In this document: one piece after another, positions 14,707 through 22,834 of the stretch | Numbering within the stretch: position 1 is the stretch's first letter | Layout of the letters: the number at the start of each line of letters is the position of its first letter | DNA from: Gemmatimonadales bacterium | GTDB taxonomy: Bacteria; Gemmatimonadota; Gemmatimonadetes; Longimicrobiales; Gaopeijiaceae | Assembly: GCA_007695195.1 (NCBI GenBank) | Contig: REEG01000136.1 | Span: 1-56,086 of the forward strand | Direction: 5' to 3' | Length of the DNA: 56,086 nucleotides | Notes under the pieces: generated by a model | What the model was told of the DNA's origin: nothing | What the model saw: only the letters and a program-made list of their open reading frames with translations | The model's database searches: none | Made by a program: the position numbers and the translations under genes

Positions 14707-17700
14707 ACCGCCAACCACCTCCGCCCTCCCAGGCGATCCTGAGACGTCTCCTTGAGGCGGCGGCCCATCGCCGCCTGGCGCTGGGAGCCGTGGTGGCCGT
14801 GGTGTCCATCCTGGCGGTCCTCTCCCTGCTGCGCATGCCCGTGCAGCTCCTTCCGGAGATCCGCTACCCCCAGATCCGGGTGATCTCGGACCTCCCGGGT
14901 CAGACGGCCAGGGTGGTGGAAGAGAGCGTCAACGAGCCCATCGAAGCGGCCCTGGGGGCCGTCCCCGGGATCATCCGCCTGGAGAGCCGCTCCGGCGACG
15001 GACGCAGCTACCTCGATCTCTTCTTCGCCCCGGGAGCCGACCTGGACCGGGCGTTGAACGACGTCACCCAGGCGGTGCAGCGGGCCCGGGGGCAGATTCC
15101 GTCCGGGTTCCCGGAGCCCCGCGTCTTCGCCGTGTCCACCCTGCAGGAGCCGGCCCTGGAGATCGCCGTGGGATCTCCGGCCCTGGACGTTCCCGAGATC
15201 CGACGCCGCCTTCGCGGCACCCTCCTCCCCCGGCTCCGGGGAGTCGCCGGCGTCGAAGCCGTCTACATGGGTCGCGAGGAGATCCCGGAGTTGGCGGTGG
15301 ATGTGAACCCCGGACGACAGGTGGCCGCGGCGATCCGCCTCGAGGATCTGGAATCGGTGCTCCTGGATGCCACCCGTCCGCCCCTCAGTTCAGCCCTGCG
15401 GGCTCCAGGGTTCGAGGGCGTAGGAGTCCTGGGTGTGGAAGGGTGGTCCCCGACGTGGCTCGCGGCCCAACCGGTCCCGGCCCGTGGCGGAGCACTGAGC
15501 GTCCCTTTGGGCTCGGTGGCCACCGTGTCCAGGGGCCCCTCGGAGGAGCGCCTCTTCACCCGCCTCGACGGTGTTCCCTCGGTCCTGCTGAGTATCCACC
15601 GCTCTCCTCGCGGCCATGCCCTCCGGGTGTCCAACGAGGTCCGGGAGGTCCTGGCGGAACTCGAGGGCACGGCACTCTTCGCCGATCTGGAAGCCACCAT
15701 TCTGTTCGACGACGCCGTGGTCACCCGCAGCGCGGTCTGGAGCACCGCCACCGCCGTCATGGGAGGCGCGCTCCTGGCCATGCTCCTTCTGCTGGTGGCG
15801 CTCGGGCAGCGCCGCTACGCACCGCTGGTGGCGGTGGTGGTGGGCGCTGGTCTGGCGGCGGCCCTGGTGGCGCTGTCGGCGGCCGGGCAGACGCTGAACC
15901 TGCTCACGCTGGCGGGACTCCTCCTCTCGGTTGGGCTGGGACTCGACTATGCCATCATCTACTTCGATCGTCTGGACCGCTCGGAGAAGGACGAAGGGGC
16001 GCCCCACATCCGGGCCATGGAAGAGGTGGCCGGGCCGCTCCTGGGCGCCCTCCTCACCACCCTGGCCGCCGTCCTCCCCTTCCTCCTGGTGGAGGGGATG
16101 GTGGCCCTCCTCTTTCGTCCCCTGATCTGGACCGTGGTGGCGGCGGGAATCTTCTCGTTCCTCTTCGCCCTGTTGATCCTTCCGGCCTTCGCGCGTCAGA
16201 CCGGCGCCGCCCGGACCGGGGAGAAGGAACGGGACTCCATTCTCCGTCACCCCCGGCTGGCCCCCCTCCGGTCCCCCTGGGGCGCCTGGGGGGGCGCCGT
16301 GGGGCTTGCGGTGATCCTGGTGGTGGGTGGTCGCAGCCTGCCCTTCGAGGTGCTCCCGGTGGTGGACGACGGATTCGTGGACGTGCGGATCGTCCACCCC
16401 TCGGGGATTCCCCTGGCCGGGATGGACCGCATCGCCCGGTCCATGGAGGAGGCGCTCCGGGGAGTGGAGGGGACGGCGGCGCTCTCCACCACCGTGGGAG
16501 GCTACTTCCGGGAAGGACTTCCGGCCTTCCGCCCCGCGTCGTCCGACTTCATGGTCCGGGTTGGCCTGGGCGAGGGGGGAGTCACCTCGGAGCGGTGGGC
16601 CCGGGAGGCCCGGGAGGCCGCAGCCGACATGGGCATCCCGGGCCTGCAGGTCACCGTCACACCGCCGCGGATCCGGGGGGTCCAGACCCGCCTGGCCGAC
16701 GACGACGTCATCGTGGTCCTCTCCCGGGACGACGGTGACCTCCTGGCCCTGGCGGAGCTGGAGACCCCGGTGGTGGAGCGGCTCCGGGAAGTCCCCGGTC
16801 TAACCGGGGTGCGACGCCTCCGGGGAGGGGCCAGCCCACGCTGGCAGGGTACCCCCCGCCTCGATCGACTCACCGCCGTGGGGATGGGCCCCGCCGGGCT
16901 CGAGCAGGCCATGGCCTACGCTCTGGAAGGGAGGGTTCTGGCGGAGCGCATGGAAGGTGGTGAGCCCCTCGCCCTTCGGATTCGCTACGATCGGAGGGTG
17001 GCCGGCGGTCCCGACGCCCTGGCCTCCGTCCCTATCCTGGCCGGGGAGACAGGCAGCCTCCGCCTGGCGGACGTCGTGGATTTCCAGCTCGTGGAGGAAC
17101 CAACCCACATCGAGCGTCGGGAGGGGAACCGGGTCGTGCGGGTGGCGGGTCAGTTGGATCCGGCGGGACCCGGGGCCTCTGAAGTGGCCCGTTCCGTCCG
17201 GAACGTCCTCCGGGAGGCGGATCTCCCCGAGGGAACCCGGTGGTGGCTCGAGGGAGAGATCGACGCCATCCAGGAGACGTCCAGAACCTTCGGCGTCTCC
17301 CTGGGGCTGGCCCTGCTCCTGGTCCTGGCAGTCCTCTCCGTCCAGTACGGATCGCTGGCCTTCGCCGTGGCCGGGGTCCTGACCATCCCACTGACCGCCG
17401 CCGGCGCCGTGGCCCTTCTGGCCATCCTGGGCCGTCCCCTGGACGGCATGGTGTTGGCGGGCCTCCTCATCGCTGTTGGCATCGTGGCCAACAACGTCAT
17501 CCTGGTCCTGTCCGAGGCGGCGCGTATGGGTGCCCTCTCAGGACCGGGGGAGGGCCTTCCGCTCCGGGAAGCGCTGGAGCGAGCTGCGGATTCCCGGCTC
17601 CGCCCCATCACCCTGACGGTTCTGAGTACGGCGCTGGGGATGAGCCCGCTGCTTCTGGGTGGGGTCGAGGTGTTCGGACTCCTGCAGCCCCTGGCCATCG

Positions 17701-17852
17701 CCCTCATCGGGTCCCTCCTCCTCTCCATCCCCGTGGCCTGCCTCATTCTCCCGGGGATTGCCGCATCGTTGGCCGGACTCAGGACCCCTGGACCTGCCAC
17801 GCCTCGGGAATCCCCAGACCCTGCTCCAGGCGGCGGCGGAGGATCATCATGA
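14703..17852 (+). CDS. RND-type efflux transporter permease
   Basis: Proton-driven inner-membrane pump of the AcrB/HAE-HME type, 1049 residues, the normal length, with two sets of six transmembrane helices and two periplasmic loops. N-terminal RMPVQLLPEIRYPQIRV and the GQTARVVEESV porter segment are canonical. In TM4 the usual VVDDAI is GLGLDYAII (Asp415, Tyr416), a GxxxDY pattern more like MmpL/HpnN proteins, and in TM10 the usual Lys is Asn (VGIVANNVILVL). The relay must therefore differ from AcrB. It is coupled to the adaptor by a GTGA overlap, and its 3' end overlaps the convergent motB-like gene by 74 bp. Substrate unknown. Confidence 0.93.
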   Translation: MNRQPPPPSQAILRRLLEAAAHRRLALGAVVAVVSILAVLSLLRMPVQLLPEIRYPQIRVISDLPGQTARVVEESVNEPIEAALGAVPGIIRLESRSGDGRSYLDLFFAPGADLDRALNDVTQAVQRARGQIPSGFPEPRVFAVSTLQEPALEIAVGSPALDVPEIRRRLRGTLLPRLRGVAGVEAVYMGREEIPELAVDVNPGRQVAAAIRLEDLESVLLDATRPPLSSALRAPGFEGVGVLGVEGWSPTWLAAQPVPARGGALSVPLGSVATVSRGPSEERLFTRLDGVPSVLLSIHRSPRGHALRVSNEVREVLAELEGTALFADLEATILFDDAVVTRSAVWSTATAVMGGALLAMLLLLVALGQRRYAPLVAVVVGAGLAAALVALSAAGQTLNLLTLAGLLLSVGLGLDYAIIYFDRLDRSEKDEGAPHIRAMEEVAGPLLGALLTTLAAVLPFLLVEGMVALLFRPLIWTVVAAGIFSFLFALLILPAFARQTGAARTGEKERDSILRHPRLAPLRSPWGAWGGAVGLAVILVVGGRSLPFEVLPVVDDGFVDVRIVHPSGIPLAGMDRIARSMEEALRGVEGTAALSTTVGGYFREGLPAFRPASSDFMVRVGLGEGGVTSERWAREAREAAADMGIPGLQVTVTPPRIRGVQTRLADDDVIVVLSRDDGDLLALAELETPVVERLREVPGLTGVRRLRGGASPRWQGTPRLDRLTAVGMGPAGLEQAMAYALEGRVLAERMEGGEPLALRIRYDRRVAGGPDALASVPILAGETGSLRLADVVDFQLVEEPTHIERREGNRVVRVAGQLDPAGPGASEVARSVRNVLREADLPEGTRWWLEGEIDAIQETSRTFGVSLGLALLLVLAVLSVQYGSLAFAVAGVLTIPLTAAGAVALLAILGRPLDGMVLAGLLIAVGIVANNVILVLSEAARMGALSGPGEGLPLREALERAADSRLRPITLTVLSTALGMSPLLLGGVEVFGLLQPLAIALIGSLLLSIPVACLILPGIAASLAGLRTPGPATPRESPDPAPGGGGGSS

Positions 17853-18672
17853 TGTCGTCGCGGCTGAAGAGGACCTCGACCCGCCGGTTCTGGGCTCGAT
17901 CCTCGGGGGTGTCGTTGCCCACCACGGGTCGAAACTCCCCGTAGCCCTCCACCCGGATGGCCTCGGTGTCGTGACCCTGGGCCACCAGGGCCCGGGCGAC
18001 CCCGGCGGCCCGGGCCGCCGAGAGTTCCCAGTTGGAGGGAAACTGCGCGGTCTGGATGGGCACATCGTCGGTGTGGCCGGAGACCACGGCGGGAGCCTCC
18101 AGTGCCGTGGTGATCTCGCCCAGCGCCTGGATCATCCAGATTGACGCTGGGTCCAGCGCGGCGGAGCCGGAGTCGAAGAGGGTCGTGGAGAGAATGCGCA
18201 ACCGGACACCGTCCTCGGTACGTAGGACCGAGAACACCTCGTCCAATTCGTTATCCTCGATCAATTCTTCCAGCCGCCGGGCGATCTGCTCGAGATAGGC
18301 GTCGGTGATGGCGAAGATGCGCATATCGTCGGGGAGGATCTGAATCTCCTCGGAGATCCGTGCCTCGGGCTGCTCCAGCGGAATCACCGACGGAGAGGCC
18401 GATGGCTCGACCGGGAGGAATGAGATGCTACCGAAAGCTTCCTGCAAGGACTGGCTGGCTTGCGTGAACTCCTCGACACGGATTTCCGACATGGAGTAGA
18501 GGAGCACGAAGAAGGTGAGCAGGAGGGTCATGAGATCACCGAAGGTGGCGAGCCAGGGGGGGAGCCCTTCCTCTTCCAGTTCGTCGCTACCGGCGCCTGT
18601 GGCTCCGGCCCAGGCCTCGGCCCCGTATTCTGCCTCGCCGGTGAAATCGTCCTGGTCCTGGGGGCGAGACAT
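17779..18672 (-). CDS. MotB-like stator protein with OmpA peptidoglycan-binding domain
   Basis: Ion-channel and anchor subunit of a flagellar-type stator. One transmembrane helix at residues ~40-60 carries the essential acidic residue, Asp46 in PWLATFGDLMTLLLTFFVLL. The C-terminal OmpA-like domain shows SGHTDDVPI and NWELSAARA. 297 residues is normal for MotB. Its start overlaps the motA stop by one base (TGATG). The 3' end runs 74 bp into the convergent RND gene. No other flagellar genes are visible, so the pair could drive a flagellum encoded elsewhere or another machine. Confidence 0.9.
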   Translation of the reverse strand: MSRPQDQDDFTGEAEYGAEAWAGATGAGSDELEEEGLPPWLATFGDLMTLLLTFFVLLYSMSEIRVEEFTQASQSLQEAFGSISFLPVEPSASPSVIPLEQPEARISEEIQILPDDMRIFAITDAYLEQIARRLEELIEDNELDEVFSVLRTEDGVRLRILSTTLFDSGSAALDPASIWMIQALGEITTALEAPAVVSGHTDDVPIQTAQFPSNWELSAARAAGVARALVAQGHDTEAIRVEGYGEFRPVVGNDTPEDRAQNRRVEVLFSRDDIMMILRRRLEQGLGIPEAWQVQGS

Positions 18673-19451
18673 CAGGCTGCCTTGGCCACGTTCTTGCCAT
18701 GGTGCCCGTGTTGCTCCACCAGGAACCCGTTCACCTTTTCATGGAGGAGTGCCCGGGAGTCACCCACATGGATGGACTCCAGCCCCACCACCGTGAGCTG
18801 GATCTGCACCGCCTCGATGTGGATCCGACGGTCCAGCTTTGTCACCATGGGAAGGAAGAGGACGTTGGCCATGACGGCTCCGTAGAAGGTGGTGAGGAGA
18901 GCCACGGCCATGGCCGGCCCGATGGCCGAGGGATCGTCCAGATTCGCCAGCATCTGGACCAATCCGATGAGGGTCCCCACCATTCCAAAGGCCGGGGCGA
19001 ACTTCCCGGCTTCGGCAAAGATCTTCTGCCCGGCCCGGTGGTGCTTCTCCATCTGGATCTGCTCGGTCTGCAGGATCTGCCGGATGGTGGAGGCACGGGC
19101 GCCGTCGGCGATGAGCATGAGCCCCTTCCGGAGTGGTTCGGTGGGCGCGTTCGACGCCATCTTCTCGAGCCCCAGGGGACCGTCCTTCTTCAGGGCGAGG
19201 AGCCCCTCTTCGAGAAATCCCACGATGGACCTGATCTCGTCGCCGGGCTCGTGGAAGACGCGGCGACTCACCGAGGTGATCTGCCGGAGCTCATTGGTGG
19301 GGAAGGCGATACTGATGGCCCCGACGGTTCCACCGAGAACGATGAGAATGCCCTGGATGTTGACGAACATGGTGATGCTGCCACCCAGGATCACCGCCGC
19401 CAGTACCATCACACACCCGAGAACCACCCCCAGAATGGATGCTTTGTCCAT
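18672..19451 (-). CDS. MotA-like stator protein
   Basis: Four-helix inner-membrane stator subunit. Starting at ATG 19451 the protein reads MDKASILGVVLG, matching PomA/MotA starts; an in-frame TTG at 19460 adds only three residues. FVNIQGILIVLGGTVGA, the cytoplasmic loop and the GKFAPAFGMVGTLIGLV segment with the conserved proline identify the family. Length (259 residues) is right for MotA/PomA. The ATG lies in a CATG that would also provide the only in-frame ATG of the divergent serine hydrolase, leaving no room for promoters between the starts. Confidence 0.91.
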   Translation of the reverse strand: MDKASILGVVLGCVMVLAAVILGGSITMFVNIQGILIVLGGTVGAISIAFPTNELRQITSVSRRVFHEPGDEIRSIVGFLEEGLLALKKDGPLGLEKMASNAPTEPLRKGLMLIADGARASTIRQILQTEQIQMEKHHRAGQKIFAEAGKFAPAFGMVGTLIGLVQMLANLDDPSAIGPAMAVALLTTFYGAVMANVLFLPMVTKLDRRIHIEAVQIQLTVVGLESIHVGDSRALLHEKVNGFLVEQHGHHGKNVAKAA

Positions 19452-21111
19452 GCGCGCCAAAGTCAGGTGGAAGGAACCGCTCCCCGTCGGGGAGTCGCCT
19501 CTCCTTCGGCAGGAGAGTCACCTCTTCTCCTTTTTCGGCCTTTCGCACCCGGTCCTTGAGTGGTCGGGGCGAGACGGGGCGGGACGAAGATCATCGGGCC
19601 CAGGCCCCTGGCTCCGAGCAGCCCTCCTGCTCCTGGCCCTTCTGCTCCTCCCCACCGGGATCGTTGCCCAGGCCGGTCCAATGGCGGGTCTCGACCACTA
19701 TGTGGAGACGGCCATGGCGGATTGGGAGATCCCTGGACTGGCCCTGGCGGTGGTCCACGGGGACTCCATCCTTCATGCCCGTGGATACGGCGTGACCTTC
19801 CTCGGTGGCAACGAAGAAGTGGACGAGCACACCCTGTTCGCCATCGCCTCCACCACCAAGGCAATGACCTCGGCCACCCTGGCCCTCCTGGTGGACGAAG
19901 GCCGGCTGGCCTGGGACGATCCGGTGCAGCTCCACCTTCCCGCCTTCCAGGTGGAGGATGCCTACGTCTCACGGGAGCTGACCATCCGGGACCTCCTGAC
20001 GCACCGCGCCGGGACCGCCCGCCTGGACAACCTCTGGATCGCCTCTCCCTTCGACCGGGCCGAACTCCTTTCCCGACTTCGCTATCTCCCCCTGGCCGGC
20101 GGATTCCGGGCCGGATACGACTACAACAACCATCTGTACATCGTTGCCGGGGAGGTGGTGACAGCGGTGGTCGGCCAGGCGTGGGACGATGTCCTGGCGC
20201 GCCGGATCTTCGAGCCCCTGGGGATGGAACGGAGCACCTCCCGGGCCCGGGAGGTGGAACTCCGGGGGAACACGGCCCATTCCCACACCCGCATCGAGGG
20301 GGAGGTCCATGTGATTCCCCGGCGGGACTACGACATTATCGGCGGAGCCGGAGCCGTCTGGTCCAGCGCGTGGGAGATGGCCCAGTGGGCCCGGCTCCAT
20401 CTGAACGAGGGGGAGGTGGATGGGGTCCGGGTCCTGTCGGCGGATCGGATCCGGGAACTCCACGCCCCGGTCACCGTGATCCCTGGCGATTCGGTCATGG
20501 CCCGGCTCCACCCCACCAATCACTTCCAGGCCTATGCCCTGGGCTGGCGCCTCATGGATCTGCATGGGCAGCGGGTGGTCCACCATTCCGGGTCCATCAA
20601 CTACACCCGGACCCAGCTCACCCTCGTCCCCGACGACGGCATCGCCGTGGTGGCCATGGCCAATCTGAGCAACAGCAACCTGCAACTGGCCCTCACGCAT
20701 TGGATCCTGGATGCCCTGCAGGGGCGGGAGCCCCAGGACTGGAGCGCGTTGTACCTGGAATTGGACGCACGGAGCCAGGAGGCATCGGCCAGGAGCCGGG
20801 TGGCCCGGGACGAGGCGAGGCTCCGCGACGTGGCCCCATCGCTTCCGGCCGAGGCCTATGTCGGTCTTTATCGCGACGATCTCTTCGGCGACATCCGCAT
20901 CGACGCCGGGGATGCCCCGGACACCCCCCTCACCCTCCACTACTCGGCCGAGTACGAAGCGGACCTCCACCCCTGGCACGGTGACACCTTCCGGGTGGTA
21001 TGGCGGCGTCCCGGGGCCGGTGAAACCTTCCTTACCTTCCGCATAGACCTGCGCGGCCGGGTGGTCCTTGCTGACCTGGACGGCTTTGCGGCCTTCGTCC
21101 GGCAGCCCTGA
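19450..21111 (+). CDS. Beta-lactamase-fold serine hydrolase, exported
   Basis: Class C beta-lactamase/penicillin-binding-protein-like hydrolase. Motifs are SxxK in IASTTKAM, YxN in GYDYNNHLY and HxG in VHHSGS; a C-terminal DUF3471-like domain follows. A signal peptide core (WLRAALLLLALLLLPTGIVAQA) begins about 57 codons after the only in-frame ATG (19450), which is unusually far in. No in-frame GTG or TTG lies nearer. Either a rare start codon is used near 19570-19620, or the upstream sequence contains a frameshift. The family is secure, the start is not. Substrate unknown; peptides and esters are both possible for this family. Confidence 0.85.
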   Translation: MRAKVRWKEPLPVGESPLLRQESHLFSFFGLSHPVLEWSGRDGAGRRSSGPGPWLRAALLLLALLLLPTGIVAQAGPMAGLDHYVETAMADWEIPGLALAVVHGDSILHARGYGVTFLGGNEEVDEHTLFAIASTTKAMTSATLALLVDEGRLAWDDPVQLHLPAFQVEDAYVSRELTIRDLLTHRAGTARLDNLWIASPFDRAELLSRLRYLPLAGGFRAGYDYNNHLYIVAGEVVTAVVGQAWDDVLARRIFEPLGMERSTSRAREVELRGNTAHSHTRIEGEVHVIPRRDYDIIGGAGAVWSSAWEMAQWARLHLNEGEVDGVRVLSADRIRELHAPVTVIPGDSVMARLHPTNHFQAYALGWRLMDLHGQRVVHHSGSINYTRTQLTLVPDDGIAVVAMANLSNSNLQLALTHWILDALQGREPQDWSALYLELDARSQEASARSRVARDEARLRDVAPSLPAEAYVGLYRDDLFGDIRIDAGDAPDTPLTLHYSAEYEADLHPWHGDTFRVVWRRPGAGETFLTFRIDLRGRVVLADLDGFAAFVRQP

Positions 21112-21190
21112 CCACCACGCGCCTCCACCGCCCTCCAAACCTGACCACCATGCCGCACTCACGCCTGCCTTTCCCACTCCCCTCTTCCCC

Positions 21191-21739
21191 ATGAACCACC
21201 CCACCGAGGTACCGGTTCCCGGAGAGCGGATCATCGACGACTTTTCCGAGGTCGACCGGTCCACGGCGGGCGCCTGGCGGTTCCTGGGGGACCGGGTCAT
21301 GGGAGGCGTTTCCCAGGGTTCGGCCACCGTGGGGGAGGTGGCAGGCCGTCGGGCGCTTCGTTTGACGGGACGGGTCTCGCTGGAGCGGGGAGGAGGCTTC
21401 ATTCAGGTGGTGAGACCGCTCGGCCGGGACGACGGCCGGCCTATGGATGCCTCGGCATGGCGGGGAATCGGTGCCACGGTTCGAGGAGACCCCGGAAGCT
21501 ACTTCCTCCACCTGAGGACCGTCGACACCCGCGCTCCCTGGCAGCACTACAGCGTACCCCTCCCCGTGGATGGGACGTGGAGGTCCGTCGAGCTAATGTG
21601 GAGCGAGTTTCTGCCGATCTCCTTAAGGAGACCCCTGGATGTTTCCAAGCTTCTCCGAATAGGACTGGTGGCGGGCCGGGCCTCCTTCCAGGCCCATGTC
21701 GCCCTGGCCCGGCTGACCCTCCTCCCGCGTCGGACGTAA
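21191..21739 (+). CDS. CIA30 family protein
   Basis: Small beta-sandwich protein of the CIA30 (NDUFAF1-like, PF08547) family, 182 residues. Diagnostic segments are FLGDRVMGGVSQGSATV, LRLTGRVSLERGGGFIQV, WRGIGATVRGDPGSYFLHLR and the WRSVELMWSEF close. Bacterial members are mostly uncharacterised and probably bind a ligand or a partner protein. There is no signal peptide, so it is cytoplasmic. It follows the serine hydrolase by 79 bases and precedes pilT by 27, but no functional link is evident. No ribosome site is clear before the ATG. Confidence 0.85.
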   Translation: MNHPTEVPVPGERIIDDFSEVDRSTAGAWRFLGDRVMGGVSQGSATVGEVAGRRALRLTGRVSLERGGGFIQVVRPLGRDDGRPMDASAWRGIGATVRGDPGSYFLHLRTVDTRAPWQHYSVPLPVDGTWRSVELMWSEFLPISLRRPLDVSKLLRIGLVAGRASFQAHVALARLTLLPRRT

Positions 21740-21766
21740 AGGCCCTCCCTCTCCCCAGGAGACCAC

Positions 21767-22834
21767 GTGGCCAGGATCGATACCTTCCTGGAAATCATGC
21801 AGAAGTCGGGTGCCTCCGACCTGCACCTCAGCACCGGCGCCGTCCCCATGCTTCGCATCAACGGCGAGCTGGAGAAGACCCGCCATCGCCCCCTCACCGG
21901 GGATGAGGTGCGGCTGCTCATGTACGAACTGTTGACGGATCAGCAGATCGAACGTTTCGAGGAGCGAGGAGAGCTGGATTGTGCCTACACGCTGGACGGC
22001 GTGGCTCGATTCCGCATCAACGTCTATAAGAAGTACCCGGGCATCGCCAGCGCATTCCGGATCATTCCCCACGAGGTACCCACCCTGGATGAATTGGGAT
22101 TCCCCCCGGTCCTGAAATCCCTCCTCCGCAAACGCGCAGGGCTCGTGCTGGTGACTGGACCAACGAATTCAGGAAAGTCCACCACCCTCGCCGCCATGGT
22201 GGATTACCTCAATGAGCAGATGAAGTACCACATCATCACCCTTGAGGACCCCCTCGAATTCCTGCACCAGAACAAGCAGTGCCTCATCAATCAGCGACAG
22301 ATCGGAGAGCACTCCCTTAGCTTCGCTGACGCCCTCAGGGCGGCCCTGCGGGAAGACCCCAATGTGATCCTTGTGGGCGAGATGAGGGACCTGGAAACCA
22401 TTTCCCTGGCCATCACGGCGGCGGAACTCGGGCTCTTGGTCCTGGGAACGCTGCACACGAAATCGGCATCCCAGACCATTGGGCGTATCTCCGACGCGTT
22501 TTCCGCCGATGAACAACCGGCAATCCGCCTGGCCCTCTCCGAGGTGCTGGTGGGAATCTGTTCGCAGCAGTTGCTGAGGCGAGCGGACCGTCCCGGACGG
22601 GTTGCCGCCCTGGAGATCCTTGTGGCCAACGGCGCCATCCGGAACATGATCCGGGAGGGTAAGAACCATCAGGTGAACAATGTGATCACCACCGGCAGGA
22701 AGGAGGGAATGAAGCCCCTGGACCAACATCTCAGGGAACTTGTGGATTCCGGTGTGGTCTCCCGGGATGAAGCGGCCCGCTACGCCATCGAACCCCAGGC
22801 CTTCCTCATGGGCCTGAACCGGAGGGCTCCGTGA
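21767..22834 (+). CDS. pilT: Type IV pilus retraction ATPase PilT
   Basis: Hexameric ATPase powering pilus retraction and twitching motility. The 355-residue protein has all secretion-ATPase motifs: Walker A GPTNSGKST (131-139, Asn replacing the usual Gly), Asp box ITLEDPLEF (157-165), Walker B ILVGEMRD (201-208) and His box LGTLHTKSA (226-234). The N-terminal SGASDLHLSTG is typical of PilT. It starts with GTG 4 bases after an AGGAGA site. The stop overlaps the GTG start of the next gene (GTGA), suggesting coupled synthesis. Other pilus genes are outside the window. PilU is the main alternative. Confidence 0.94.
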   Translation: MARIDTFLEIMQKSGASDLHLSTGAVPMLRINGELEKTRHRPLTGDEVRLLMYELLTDQQIERFEERGELDCAYTLDGVARFRINVYKKYPGIASAFRIIPHEVPTLDELGFPPVLKSLLRKRAGLVLVTGPTNSGKSTTLAAMVDYLNEQMKYHIITLEDPLEFLHQNKQCLINQRQIGEHSLSFADALRAALREDPNVILVGEMRDLETISLAITAAELGLLVLGTLHTKSASQTIGRISDAFSADEQPAIRLALSEVLVGICSQQLLRRADRPGRVAALEILVANGAIRNMIREGKNHQVNNVITTGRKEGMKPLDQHLRELVDSGVVSRDEAARYAIEPQAFLMGLNRRAP

